Assembly (NCBI GenBank): GCA_964388235.1
Contig: CAYLXN010000018.1
Location: 1-12,097 of the forward strand
Direction: 5' to 3'
Source of the DNA: CAYLXN01 sp964388235
GTDB lineage: Bacteria; Patescibacteriota; Saccharimonadia; Saccharimonadales; Saccharimonadaceae
Length of the DNA: 12,097 nucleotides
Below are positions 5,922 to 12,097 of the stretch, piece after piece; the stretch's first letter is position 1; every line of letters starts with the position of its first letter. The notes under the pieces are model-generated. The model made no database searches, was not told the DNA's origin, and was given only the letters and a program-made list of their open reading frames with translations. A program made the translations under genes and the position numbers.

Positions 5922-6063
5922 AGATATTGATCGTGTCTACCAAACACAGGAGTCGCCCGTGGTGTTGCGGGATAAATCAACCCAAAGAGAGCTCGAAAGA
6001 GAAATTCGGTGGAACCGCCCGAGAAAGTTGGGTCCGAATACGCAAATAGTTTGCGTATTTTTT
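5922..6063 (+). promoter_or_regulatory. T-box riboswitch of thrS
   Basis: The antiterminator is canonical: helix A1 ATTCGG (6004-6009)/CCGAAT (6034-6039), 7-base bulge TGGAACC (6010-6016), helix A2 GCCC (6017-6020)/GGGT (6030-6033). The UGGA of the bulge would pair with the UCCA end of uncharged tRNA-Thr. The A1 3' strand shares AAT (6037-6039) with the terminator stem, so the two folds exclude each other. A CTC-GAAA-GAG hairpin (5992-6001) may be stem III. Stem I is short: TTGAT (5927-5931)/ATCAA (5976-5980) encloses two small hairpins, one with loop CTACCAA presenting ACC, a threonine codon, as a possible specifier. The antiterminator is secure; the specifier assignment is tentative. Confidence 0.88.
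6037..6063 (+). terminator. Regulated terminator of the thrS T-box
   Basis: AATACGCAAA (6037-6046) pairs with TTTGCGTATT (6050-6059), a 10-bp stem with a TAG loop, followed by Ts to 6063. It lies directly before the thrS ribosome-binding site and is the off state of the T-box. Confidence 0.9.
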
Positions 6064-6081
6064 AATTAAAAGGAGATAATT

Positions 6082-7908
6082 ATGGATCAGATTGATCAGC
6101 AATTGGCAGAAGATAAATTGGATCAGATGCGCCACTCGATGGCCCATGTGATGGCACGGGCGATTAGTGAGTTGTGGCCGGAGACCCAATTCGGCGTTGG
6201 TCCAAGTATTAAGGACGGTTTTTATTATGATGTTTATAATCCAAATTATCTGATTTCGGAGAAGGATTTTCCGCGAATTGAGAAGCGAATGAAGAAAATT
6301 ATTGCTAATAAAGAAGAATTTGTTCGCCAAGAGGTTAGTTTGGAACAGGCGGTCGCGTGGGCAGAAGAAGCGGGGCAGAAACTAAAAGTAGAGCTGCTAA
6401 ATGATTTTGCTAAATTTGGCACCACTAAAATTGATCACCAAGAACAGTTTGGTGATCAGCAGGCGATCAGCTTATATCATCTTGGGAAATACACCGACTT
6501 GTGTCGAGGGCCTCATGTAAAAAACACAACAGAACTAGGAGTATTTAAATTAATCAGCGTAGCAGGGGCCTATTGGCGAGGTAAAGCTGACAATCAACAG
6601 ATGCAGCGAATCTATGGTGTAGCTTTTACAACAGAAGCTGAATTAACTGATTATCTGGAGATGATTGAGCAGGCTAAATTACGGGACCATCGGCGATTGG
6701 GCAAAGAGCTAGATTTATTCACATTTTCTGATTTGGTTGGGGCAGGCCTACCGATGTTCACTCCTCGAGGCACGGTGTTGCGTGATTTGTTGGCTGGTTT
6801 TACCAATCAACTCCGGCAAGAATTTGGTTTTGAAAAAGTTTGGATTCCGCACATCACTAAGCGTGAATTATATGAGAAATCAGGTCACTGGGCTAAGTTT
6901 GGCGAGGAGCTGTTTTTGGTTAAGAGTCAAGAAACTAGCGACGATTTTGTGTTAAAACCGATGAATTGCCCACATCATACGCAAATTTACGCTTCCAAGC
7001 CACGCAGTTATCGGGATTTGCCGCAGCGTTATCTCGAGACGACAACCGTTTATCGTGACGAAAAAACTGGTGAGCTGGGCGGCTTGAGTCGTGTGCGGTC
7101 AATTACTCAAGACGATAGTCATATTTTCTGTACGCCTGAGCAGATTGGGCAAGAGATTGATAATTTGATTCAAGTTGCGAGTCGAGCTTACCAAACTTTC
7201 GGTATGAAATTGCGAACTCGTTTGAGTTATCGAGATGATAGTGACGCTTATTTAGGTGATGTTGACTTGTGGCAGCAAAGTCAAGCTCAGCTTCGGCAAG
7301 CAGTTGAAAATCATCAGATGGAATTTTACGAACAAACGGGCGAGGCGGCTTTTTATGGCCCAAAAATCGATTTCATGGCTAGCGACGCTTTGGGCCGTGA
7401 GCATCAAGTGGCGACAGTCCAATTGGACTTCGTAATGCCGGGCCGATTTGGTCTGACTTATGTTGACGACCATGGCGATCAACAGACGCCAGTGATGATC
7501 CACTGCGCAATTTTAGGTTCGGTGGAGCGGTTTTTGAGTGTATTTATTGAACATACGGCTGGCTGGTTTCCTTTTTGGCTGGCACCTGAGCAGGTTCGAA
7601 TTTTAACAATTAGTGATCAAGTCGAAGACTACGCTGAGCAGGTCAAGCAAATATTGGCGACGATTAGTCTTGAAACTCCAGTTAAACATAACCAGCTTCG
7701 GTTTAGTATCGATGATCGTCAAGAATCGCTTGGCAAGAAGATCAAGGAAGCTACGCTGTTGAAGATTCCAGTTCAGATAATAATTGGCCTGAAGGATCAG
7801 GCGGCGGCTGAAGTTAGTCTGCGATTGCGAGACAAGGAAGAGAAGGTTAAGTTGACCGAGCTGGCTGACTATTTACAAAACCTAAACACCGATGAAAGCC
7901 ACCGCTAA
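6082..7908 (+). CDS. thrS: Threonyl-tRNA synthetase lacking the TGS domain
   Basis: Class II synthetase that attaches threonine to tRNA-Thr in the cytoplasm. The editing domain carries H18xxxH22 and C141RGPH145, matching E. coli H73, H77, C182 and H186, so removal of mischarged serine should be intact. The catalytic core has zinc ligands C296 (MNCPHH), H347 (DDSHIF) and H474, motif 2 YRDE with R325, and motif 3 SVERF with R483; an anticodon-binding domain follows from about 500. At 608 residues it lacks the roughly 55-60-residue N-terminal TGS domain, and the riboswitch terminator upstream leaves no room for one. The usual IHRA reads IHCA (C475). AGGAG at 6071-6075 sets the start. It overlaps miaA by 17 bases. 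Confidence 0.97.
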   Translation: MDQIDQQLAEDKLDQMRHSMAHVMARAISELWPETQFGVGPSIKDGFYYDVYNPNYLISEKDFPRIEKRMKKIIANKEEFVRQEVSLEQAVAWAEEAGQKLKVELLNDFAKFGTTKIDHQEQFGDQQAISLYHLGKYTDLCRGPHVKNTTELGVFKLISVAGAYWRGKADNQQMQRIYGVAFTTEAELTDYLEMIEQAKLRDHRRLGKELDLFTFSDLVGAGLPMFTPRGTVLRDLLAGFTNQLRQEFGFEKVWIPHITKRELYEKSGHWAKFGEELFLVKSQETSDDFVLKPMNCPHHTQIYASKPRSYRDLPQRYLETTTVYRDEKTGELGGLSRVRSITQDDSHIFCTPEQIGQEIDNLIQVASRAYQTFGMKLRTRLSYRDDSDAYLGDVDLWQQSQAQLRQAVENHQMEFYEQTGEAAFYGPKIDFMASDALGREHQVATVQLDFVMPGRFGLTYVDDHGDQQTPVMIHCAILGSVERFLSVFIEHTAGWFPFWLAPEQVRILTISDQVEDYAEQVKQILATISLETPVKHNQLRFSIDDRQESLGKKIKEATLLKIPVQIIIGLKDQAAAEVSLRLRDKEEKVKLTELADYLQNLNTDESHR

Positions 7909-8755
7909 GCTAGTCGCAGTGGTTGGCCCAACTGCTAGTGGTAAAACTAGTTTGGGGATTAAGATTGCTAAGCGCTACGATGGTGAAATTATTTGTGCTG
8001 ATTCACGGACAGTTTACCAGGGGGTGGACATTGGTACGGCTAAGCCGACGATAGAAGAGCGGCGACAAGCGGTTCACTGGGGTTTGGATTTAGTGGCACC
8101 TGATCAGTTGTGGACGGTGGCCGATTTTAAGGCTTACGCTGCAGCTAAGATTGCCGATATTCAGGCGCGCGGTAAGCTACCGATTTTGGTCGGTGGCAGC
8201 GGCTTATTTGTCGAGGCGGTGGTTTATGATTTTAGTTTTCGCGATCGAGCGTCGATGGCAGAGCGACAAGGATTGGCCCAAATGACTGTTGAGGAATTAA
8301 CAACAGTAATTAAACAACAGGGGTACAAGTTACCAAGTAATTTTAACAACAAGCGTCATTTGATTCGAACCATCGAAACTAAAGGCCAATCAGCCAAAAG
8401 ACAGCAGTTAAGTACGGACACCAAGATAATCGCTCTAAATCCAGACCGAAAGTTACTAAAGTTGCGAATAAAACAACGGATTGAGCAGATGCTACAAGCT
8501 GGTTTGCTGGAGGAAACAAAGCTGCTAGTTGCTAAATGGGGTTTAAATAATCCTGCATTGTCGGCTAATATTTATCAGTTGGCGTGGCGGCTAATTCAGG
8601 GAGAAATTGATCAACAGACATTTGTTGACTTATCGACAACAAAGGATATGCAGTACGCTAAACGACAAATTACTTGGTGGCGACGCCGTCAGGACGATTT
8701 GGTTTGGTTTACAGATTTGCCAGATGACTTGCAGCTAAAGAAAATATTAGAATAA
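7892..8755 (+). CDS. miaA: tRNA dimethylallyltransferase
   Basis: MiaA transfers the dimethylallyl group of dimethylallyl diphosphate to N6 of A37 in tRNAs that read UNN codons. Visible marks are the P-loop GPTASGKT (12-19), the DSRTVYQGVDIGTAKP block (37-52), GGSGLF (101-106), NKRHLIRTIE (153-162) and the C-terminal YAKRQITWWRR (255-265). At 287 residues it is slightly shorter than the usual 300-315. It begins inside the end of thrS without a visible Shine-Dalgarno, so it should be translated by coupling and fall under the same T-box, linking tRNA modification supply to threonine status. None of the four tRNAs in this window is a UNN reader. Confidence 0.95.
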   Translation: MKATAKLVAVVGPTASGKTSLGIKIAKRYDGEIICADSRTVYQGVDIGTAKPTIEERRQAVHWGLDLVAPDQLWTVADFKAYAAAKIADIQARGKLPILVGGSGLFVEAVVYDFSFRDRASMAERQGLAQMTVEELTTVIKQQGYKLPSNFNNKRHLIRTIETKGQSAKRQQLSTDTKIIALNPDRKLLKLRIKQRIEQMLQAGLLEETKLLVAKWGLNNPALSANIYQLAWRLIQGEIDQQTFVDLSTTKDMQYAKRQITWWRRRQDDLVWFTDLPDDLQLKKILE

Positions 8756-8767
8756 TTACTTGGTTTA

Positions 8768-8776
8768 TGTTAGAAT
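8768..8776 (+). promoter_or_regulatory. Extended -10 promoter placed for a leaderless mRNA
   Basis: TGT-TAGAAT ends 6 bases before ATG 8783, so transcription should start at or within a base or two of the start codon. No Shine-Dalgarno is present. No clear -35 is seen. Confidence 0.6.
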
Positions 8777-8782
8777 TAAACC

Positions 8783-9616
8783 ATGGCGAACAAAATAGTT
8801 AAAAGTCTGTTTAGTTCCAAAACTCGGGTAAAGCTGTTGGAATTATTTTTCACTAATCAAGAGGAGGACTATTACGTCCGGGAAATCACTCGAGAAATTG
8901 ATGAACAAATCAATTCTGTGCGGCGTGAATTAGATAATTTACAGAAGATTGGGGTGGTCAAGAAATCAGGTAAGTCGAACAAGCTTTTTTATCGGCTAAA
9001 TCCTAAATTTAAGTATTTTAAGCCGCTAGCGATGATGTTTGATCGAGATTTGAAGAGTGAGGATATGTCGGCAGTGACTGTTTCCGAGCCAGAGAAAACG
9101 AAAGTCGCTTCTGCAAAATCAAAGACTGCTTTGATCAAGCAACAACCATCAGCTGATAAGGTGAGCGCCGAGACAGCAACTGAGGTCGAACCAACAACTG
9201 AGCTAGTAGCTGAGCAAGAAGCCGAGCCAATCGAAGATACGGTTGAGATGCCAGTGGCTGAAGAAAAAACTGAGTCAATCGAGACCGACCCTGATCATAA
9301 GCTAGCGACTTGGCAAACACGAATTGCGAAAATCAGTCCGATTTCAGAATTGGTGGTTTTGGCAGGACAACTGGTCAGAGAGTCTGTATCTCAAGTTGAC
9401 ATGTTGATCGTCGGTGACAACAAGAATGGTCAGTTGTCGAAGTGGGCGGCTGGCGTGGAAACCGAAATTGGCACTGGGCTCAATTACACGATTTTGGATT
9501 ATCAGGATTTCTTTTATCGCTTGAGTGTCAAAGATAAGTTTTTAACCGATATTTTAGACGCCGAACATGTGGTTTTGCTCGATAAATCAAATAGCTTAGA
9601 AAATTATAAAAAATAA
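8783..9616 (+). CDS. Winged-helix protein with nucleotidyltransferase-like C-terminal domain
   Basis: The 277 residues fall into three parts. Residues about 5-85 form a winged-helix DNA-binding domain of ArsR type (SSKTRVKLLELFF, VREITREIDEQINSVRRELDNLQKIGVVKK). Residues about 90-170 are a low-complexity Glu/Ala/Thr-rich acidic linker. Residues about 175-277 resemble the nucleotidyltransferase-like domain of ArsR-NTase proteins (VDMLIVGDNKNGQLSKW, TEIGTGLNYTILDYQDFFYRLS, FLTDILDAEHVVLLD), but the catalytic GS...DxD motif is not seen, so it is probably a non-catalytic sensor or interaction domain. A transcription regulator is likely; its signal and targets are unknown. It is followed 19 bases later by the MBL-fold gene and probably shares its transcript. 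Confidence 0.75.
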   Translation: MANKIVKSLFSSKTRVKLLELFFTNQEEDYYVREITREIDEQINSVRRELDNLQKIGVVKKSGKSNKLFYRLNPKFKYFKPLAMMFDRDLKSEDMSAVTVSEPEKTKVASAKSKTALIKQQPSADKVSAETATEVEPTTELVAEQEAEPIEDTVEMPVAEEKTESIETDPDHKLATWQTRIAKISPISELVVLAGQLVRESVSQVDMLIVGDNKNGQLSKWAAGVETEIGTGLNYTILDYQDFFYRLSVKDKFLTDILDAEHVVLLDKSNSLENYKK

Positions 9617-9635
9617 TGAATGGAAGAGGAAAGTA

Positions 9636-10271
9636 ATGCTAGAAATATTCTACAACGGAGGTAATGCTGTAAAAATAACAACATCAAAAGGGACTATGCA
9701 AATTGACCCTAAGCGGAGCATGATTGGACTGAATGATGTTGAAATTGGAACTGACATTCAGCTAGCAACTGAAGAGCGATTTGTAGCTGATAGCCCTGAG
9801 GCGTTGGTGGTGGTGGATTGTCCAGGTGAATATGAAATTTCCGATATTTCGGTCAAGGGTTTTGCGGCTAAGCGGATGATTGACTCGGATGGAGAGATAA
9901 ACAGCACTTTTTATCGGATTAATTGTGATGGCTTTACGATTGGTGTGGTTGGTAATATTGCTGAAGACGCCTTCGAGGACGTAATGGAAAACTTAGCGCT
10001 GGTTGATGTGCTAATTATTCCTGTTGGTGGTGGCGGCTATACGCTAGACGACAAGCAAGCTTCGAAGTTGATAAAGCAGATTGAGCCGAAGACGGTTTTG
10101 CCAGTGCATTATGATGATTCACAACTGAAATACGAAGTGCCGCAGCGGCCATTTGCTGATTTTGTTGAGGAGCATGGTGGTGAGGTTGTTGAAGCAAACT
10201 CAATCAAGCTCAAGAAGGCGGCGGATATTCCTGAACAATTTACGATCTTTAAACTTAAATTAAACAAATAA
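9636..10271 (+). CDS. MBL-fold protein with degenerate metal site (COG2220-like)
   Basis: The 211-residue protein follows the metallo-beta-lactamase-fold pattern of the UPF0173/COG2220 group: MLEIFYNGGNAVKITTSKGTM at the N-terminus, DCPGEYEI (61-68), VDVLIIPVGGGGYTLDDKQA (123-142) and VLPVHYDD (154-161). The HxHxDH metal motif is absent, and the segment usually reading HLGD is GVVGNI here (103-108), leaving H158 as the only obvious ligand. It is therefore probably not a zinc hydrolase in the usual sense. AGAGGA about 10 bases before the ATG supports the start. Its partnership with the upstream winged-helix gene suggests a common, undefined function. A bidirectional terminator follows. Confidence 0.8.
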   Translation: MLEIFYNGGNAVKITTSKGTMQIDPKRSMIGLNDVEIGTDIQLATEERFVADSPEALVVVDCPGEYEISDISVKGFAAKRMIDSDGEINSTFYRINCDGFTIGVVGNIAEDAFEDVMENLALVDVLIIPVGGGGYTLDDKQASKLIKQIEPKTVLPVHYDDSQLKYEVPQRPFADFVEEHGGEVVEANSIKLKKAADIPEQFTIFKLKLNK

Positions 10272-10283
10272 ATAAGCCAAAAC

Positions 10284-10313
10284 AAAATACCGTCTCAATC
10301 GAGACGGTATTTT
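10284..10313. terminator. Bidirectional terminator between the MBL-fold gene and rpmB
   Basis: AAAATACCGTCTC (10284-10296) pairs perfectly with GAGACGGTATTTT (10301-10313) around an AATC loop. The A/T-rich ends supply a U tract in both directions, serving two convergent genes in 44 bases. Confidence 0.93.
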
Positions 10314-10315
10314 AG

Positions 10316-10507
10316 TTATAAAACGCCTTTTTTCTTCAGTGTCCGAATTGCTTGGGTGCTGAGATTCATCGTGACTTTTTTGCCGTTCATCATGAAAGTT
10401 TTTTTCTGAAGATTTGGCTTGAAAGTCCGTTTGGTGCGTTTCTGGGAAAAGCTCACGTTGTGTCCGAATTGCTTGCCTTTGCCAGTTAATTCACATTTTG
10501 CTGCCAT
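10316..10507 (-). CDS. rpmB: 50S ribosomal protein L28
   Basis: A 63-residue L28: MAAKCELTGKGKQFGHNVSFSQKRTKR is the family's N-terminal signature (C-x-l-tGkgp..GnnvShs..ktkR), followed by the NLQKK and CPR-typical short C-terminal half ending LSTQAIRTLKKKGVL. L28 is a late-assembling large-subunit protein. The single Cys of the N-terminus is kept but no second CxxC pair is present. AAGGAAAG precedes the ATG and a complete promoter lies upstream. It is a single-gene unit, not next to rpmG. Confidence 0.93.
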   Translation of the reverse strand: MAAKCELTGKGKQFGHNVSFSQKRTKRTFKPNLQKKTFMMNGKKVTMNLSTQAIRTLKKKGVL

Positions 10508-10547
10508 AACTTTCCTTACTCTCTTAATTCATTTATGTATCTTTGGT

Positions 10548-10576
10548 ATTGTAGTAAAAACTTCACTAAAAGTCAA
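10548..10576 (-). promoter_or_regulatory. Promoter of rpmB
   Basis: On the minus strand TTGACT (10576-10571), 17-base spacer, TACAAT (10553-10548). The leader is about 35 bases. It is back to back with the M50 protease promoter, whose -10 lies 11 bases away. Confidence 0.8.
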
Positions 10577-10583
10577 ATTAGCA

Positions 10584-10592
10584 TGTTATAAT
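10584..10592 (+). promoter_or_regulatory. Extended -10 promoter placed for a leaderless mRNA
   Basis: TGT-TATAAT ends 8 bases before ATG 10601, so the start site falls one or two bases upstream of the start codon. No Shine-Dalgarno and no clear -35. Confidence 0.65.
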
Positions 10593-10600
10593 TACAAGTA

Positions 10601-11236
10601 ATGAATGGTTTAGAGAATATCAGTCAGATCATCATCTATTTCGGAATCGTCTTGGTTTCGATTATTATTCATGAGATAGCTCATGGCTACGCTAGCTATT
10701 TCCTGGGGGACGATACCGCAAAACTGTATAATCGCCTCAGTTTAAATCCGCTGAAACACCTTGATCCGGTGCTGTCTTTCGCCTTGCCACTGATCATGAT
10801 TGTGTTGGGCGGGCCGATTATTGGTGGCGCCAAGCCAGTGCCGATCAATTCGCGCAAATTGCGCTATGGTGATTATGGGATGGCCTTGGTAGCGCTATCT
10901 GGTCCGCTGTCGAATTTTGTGCTGGCGTTTATCTGTTACGGCTTGTCAGTTTTGCTGGCTGGTAATCCCGTGGCGGTTTTGTGGCTGCAATTGGCAGTGA
11001 TGGTGAATCTTAGTTTGATGTTGTTTAATCTGTTACCAATCCCACCGCTAGACGGCTCGCGAGTGATTTACGCGCTGTTGCCACTGAGAGCTCAAGAAGT
11101 TTTTGATCGAATTGAACCGTATGGATTGTTGATCGTGATTGTTCTGTTGAGTGCGGTGCCAGGATTTTTGTCTGGCTATATCGGCAACACGGCCGAATTA
11201 ATTTACGGATTTTTCCAGGCAGTTTTCAGGAGTTAG
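10601..11236 (+). CDS. Site-2-protease-like intramembrane metalloprotease (peptidase M50)
   Basis: The 211-residue membrane protein carries the zinc motif HEIAH (H24, E25, H28) in its first membrane helix, the GAKPVPIN segment (76-83) and NLLPIPPLDG (143-152) with the third ligand D151. These are the family marks of compact site-2 proteases of the Rip/SpoIVFB class (COG1994). Further hydrophobic helices lie at about 56-75, 93-120, 125-145 and 174-190. No PDZ or CBS domain is fused. All catalytic residues are present, so it should cut a membrane protein such as an anti-sigma factor, but nothing here identifies a substrate. The promoter position indicates leaderless translation. Confidence 0.92.
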   Translation: MNGLENISQIIIYFGIVLVSIIIHEIAHGYASYFLGDDTAKLYNRLSLNPLKHLDPVLSFALPLIMIVLGGPIIGGAKPVPINSRKLRYGDYGMALVALSGPLSNFVLAFICYGLSVLLAGNPVAVLWLQLAVMVNLSLMLFNLLPIPPLDGSRVIYALLPLRAQEVFDRIEPYGLLIVIVLLSAVPGFLSGYIGNTAELIYGFFQAVFRS

Positions 11237-11315
11237 TGACTTAGGTTGATTGATAGTCAAAAGTGGTTATTACAACAAAAGCTGTTAAAACATTTCTTTT
11301 TTGACCAAATATTAG

Positions 11316-11321
11316 TATAAT
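11316..11321 (+). promoter_or_regulatory. -10 element of the 6S RNA gene
   Basis: TATAAT lies 6-8 bases before the predicted 6S RNA 5' end. The -35 region at 17 bases (TTCTTT) is weak. Confidence 0.6.
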
Positions 11322-11326
11322 AAAAC

Positions 11327-11496
11327 TTGTCCCTGTTTAGCGTTTAAATTCTATCGATTTTCCTGAACAAATTATCGAACGGGAGCTCTAATGATGATTT
11401 GATTCCGTGGAATCAAGTTGCGAGCACCCACCTTGCCTATACGGCAGGGAATATCACAGAATTTATTGTCAGTCTCGACAGGGGCGCTTTGTTTTT
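11327..11496 (+). ncRNA. ssrS: 6S RNA
   Basis: 6S RNA binds the housekeeping RNA polymerase by imitating an open promoter. The call rests on fold. Closing stem: GTCCCTGT (11329-11336)/ACAGGGGC (11478-11485), AAATTCT (11346-11352)/AGAATTT (11458-11464), GATTTTCC (11356-11363)/GGAATATC (11448-11455, one mismatch). Central bubble: 5' side 11364-11380; the 3' side can form the small hairpin CCTTGCC-TATAC-GGCAGGG (11431-11449), as known 6S RNAs do. Terminal stem: GGGAGCTC (11381-11388)/GAGCACCC (11422-11429), capped by TTGATTC-CGTG-GAATCAA (11399-11416). Length of about 160 bases is usual. The closing stem plus the T-rich tract to 11496 probably ends transcription. Confidence 0.8.
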
Positions 11497-11503
11497 GTAT
11501 AAT
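11475..11503 (+). promoter_or_regulatory. Promoter of the NUDIX/RNase H gene, inside the 6S RNA 3' end
   Basis: TCGACA (11475-11480), 17-base spacer, TATAAT (11498-11503). The -35 overlaps the 3' strand of the 6S closing stem. The predicted start is near 11510, with a very short leader before ATG 11515. Confidence 0.6.
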
Positions 11504-11514
11504 GTAAAGGATAT

Positions 11515-12097
11515 ATGCGTCAAAAAATTCAGCTAGTACCGATTATTGCTCATGATAACAAAATCATGCTATCTCAAGACAAAAATAATCTTTTTGGCTT
11601 CACTTTTACGGCCCTTCAGCCAGGCAAACAGCCTGAGGAGGCGATCAGTCAATATTTGAAAAATCAGCTGCAAATTACCAATGGTTACAAGTTGGAGTTG
11701 CTTGATACGGTGACGATTCCGAAAAAGGCTGCCAATCGGACGATTGATATGATTAATATTATCTATTTGGTAAAGCTGTCAAAGCTTAAAGGTTCGGAAA
11801 TTGCTTATGCCAAGTGGGTGGAGCCAACTTTTGAAGGAATTGAGCTTAATGATTGGTCAAAGGCGATTGTCGAGTCGGCTTCTCGGCTTGATAAGAGCCC
11901 TTTTCGAGAAAATGGCTTGCTGACAGCGGCGGAACGACAGTCAATTCTTAATGATCCGACAGCAATCAGTCCTTCGCAAGATTTCGCCAACGGTCAGTTT
12001 TTCCTTTACTCAGACGGTGGTTCTAGGGGCAATCCTGGTCATTCGGCAGCTGGATTTGTGATTTTAGACATTGATCAAAAAATTGTTGCAAAGGGTG
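11515..12097 (+). CDS. NUDIX-like domain fused to RNase HI domain (3' end cut by window)
   Basis: The first 194 residues are visible and the frame is open at the window edge. Residues about 1-125 look like a NUDIX-type fold with a worn box: PGKQPEEAISQYLKNQLQI (36-54) follows the G...EA..yL..qLqi rhythm but lacks the REUxEE metal residues, so hydrolysis is unlikely. A linker follows, then an RNase HI domain begins at about 161 with FFLYSDGGSRGNPGHSAAGFVI, including the first catalytic Asp (D167); the remaining acidic residues lie beyond the window. The RNase H part would cut RNA in RNA-DNA hybrids. AAAGG sits 4 bases before the ATG, a tight spacing. Domain calls are moderate for NUDIX and strong for RNase H. 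Confidence 0.8.
   Translation, partial: MRQKIQLVPIIAHDNKIMLSQDKNNLFGFTFTALQPGKQPEEAISQYLKNQLQITNGYKLELLDTVTIPKKAANRTIDMINIIYLVKLSKLKGSEIAYAKWVEPTFEGIELNDWSKAIVESASRLDKSPFRENGLLTAAERQSILNDPTAISPSQDFANGQFFLYSDGGSRGNPGHSAAGFVILDIDQKIVAKG

Noticed and set aside
5977..6330. 117-residue minus-strand frame
   Set aside because: It crosses the T-box, the terminator and the start of thrS antisense; its sequence is the complement of these elements.
1..12097. Reassigned UGA codon as in Gracilibacteria
   Set aside because: No complete gene ends in TGA, which is suggestive, but all recognised proteins read at full length in the standard code without in-frame TGA.

Overview
The window looks like a compact bacterial chromosome segment of low to moderate GC, most likely from the Candidate Phyla Radiation (Patescibacteria), possibly Saccharibacteria. 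The reasons are small genes packed tightly, many short or stripped-down versions of known families (a threonyl-tRNA synthetase without its TGS domain, a 63-residue L28, degenerate MBL, nucleotidyltransferase and NUDIX domains), and promoters placed for leaderless or near-leaderless mRNAs. The phylum is inferred from protein style, not from a marker gene. All complete genes read through in the standard code and end in TAA or TAG.

Layout. 1-1700: tRNA-Arg(CCU), followed 7 bases later by a membrane PH-domain protein that overlaps a membrane-anchored SurA-like protein. 1711-2060: tRNA-Asp (minus) and tRNA-Thr(CGU) (plus), divergent, each with its own promoter and terminator. 2108-4210: a three-helix membrane protein followed by a membrane family 2 glycosyltransferase. 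4211-4697: 487 bases without a gene, holding a strong terminator and an orphan consensus promoter. 4698-5411 (minus): an AlkD-type DNA glycosylase. 5443-5889 (minus): an unusual transcribed array of three tandem tRNA-Val-like units ahead of a real tRNA-Val(GAC). 5907-8755: a T-box-controlled thrS overlapping miaA. 8783-10271: a winged-helix protein with a nucleotidyltransferase-like C-terminus, then a degenerate MBL-fold protein. 10284-10576: bidirectional terminator and rpmB (minus). 10584-11236: an M50 membrane protease. 11316-11496: a 6S RNA gene recognised from its fold. 11515-end: a NUDIX-like/RNase H fusion cut by the window edge.

Much of the window serves translation: four tRNAs, thrS, miaA and rpmB. 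The T-box ties thrS expression to uncharged tRNA-Thr; its UGGA bulge is complementary to the UCCA end of the tRNA-Thr encoded here. 6S RNA would tune sigma-70-type transcription globally. The envelope group comprises the PH-domain, SurA-like, glycosyltransferase and M50 proteins.

The most unusual element is the 5563-5840 array. Three units of 84-87 bases each start with the exact first 20 bases of the adjacent tRNA-Val and end in GCACCA. They are separated by 10-base spacers, lack a pairing acceptor strand and T arm, and lie in an A-B-A order in which the two A copies (97 bases with spacer) are identical.
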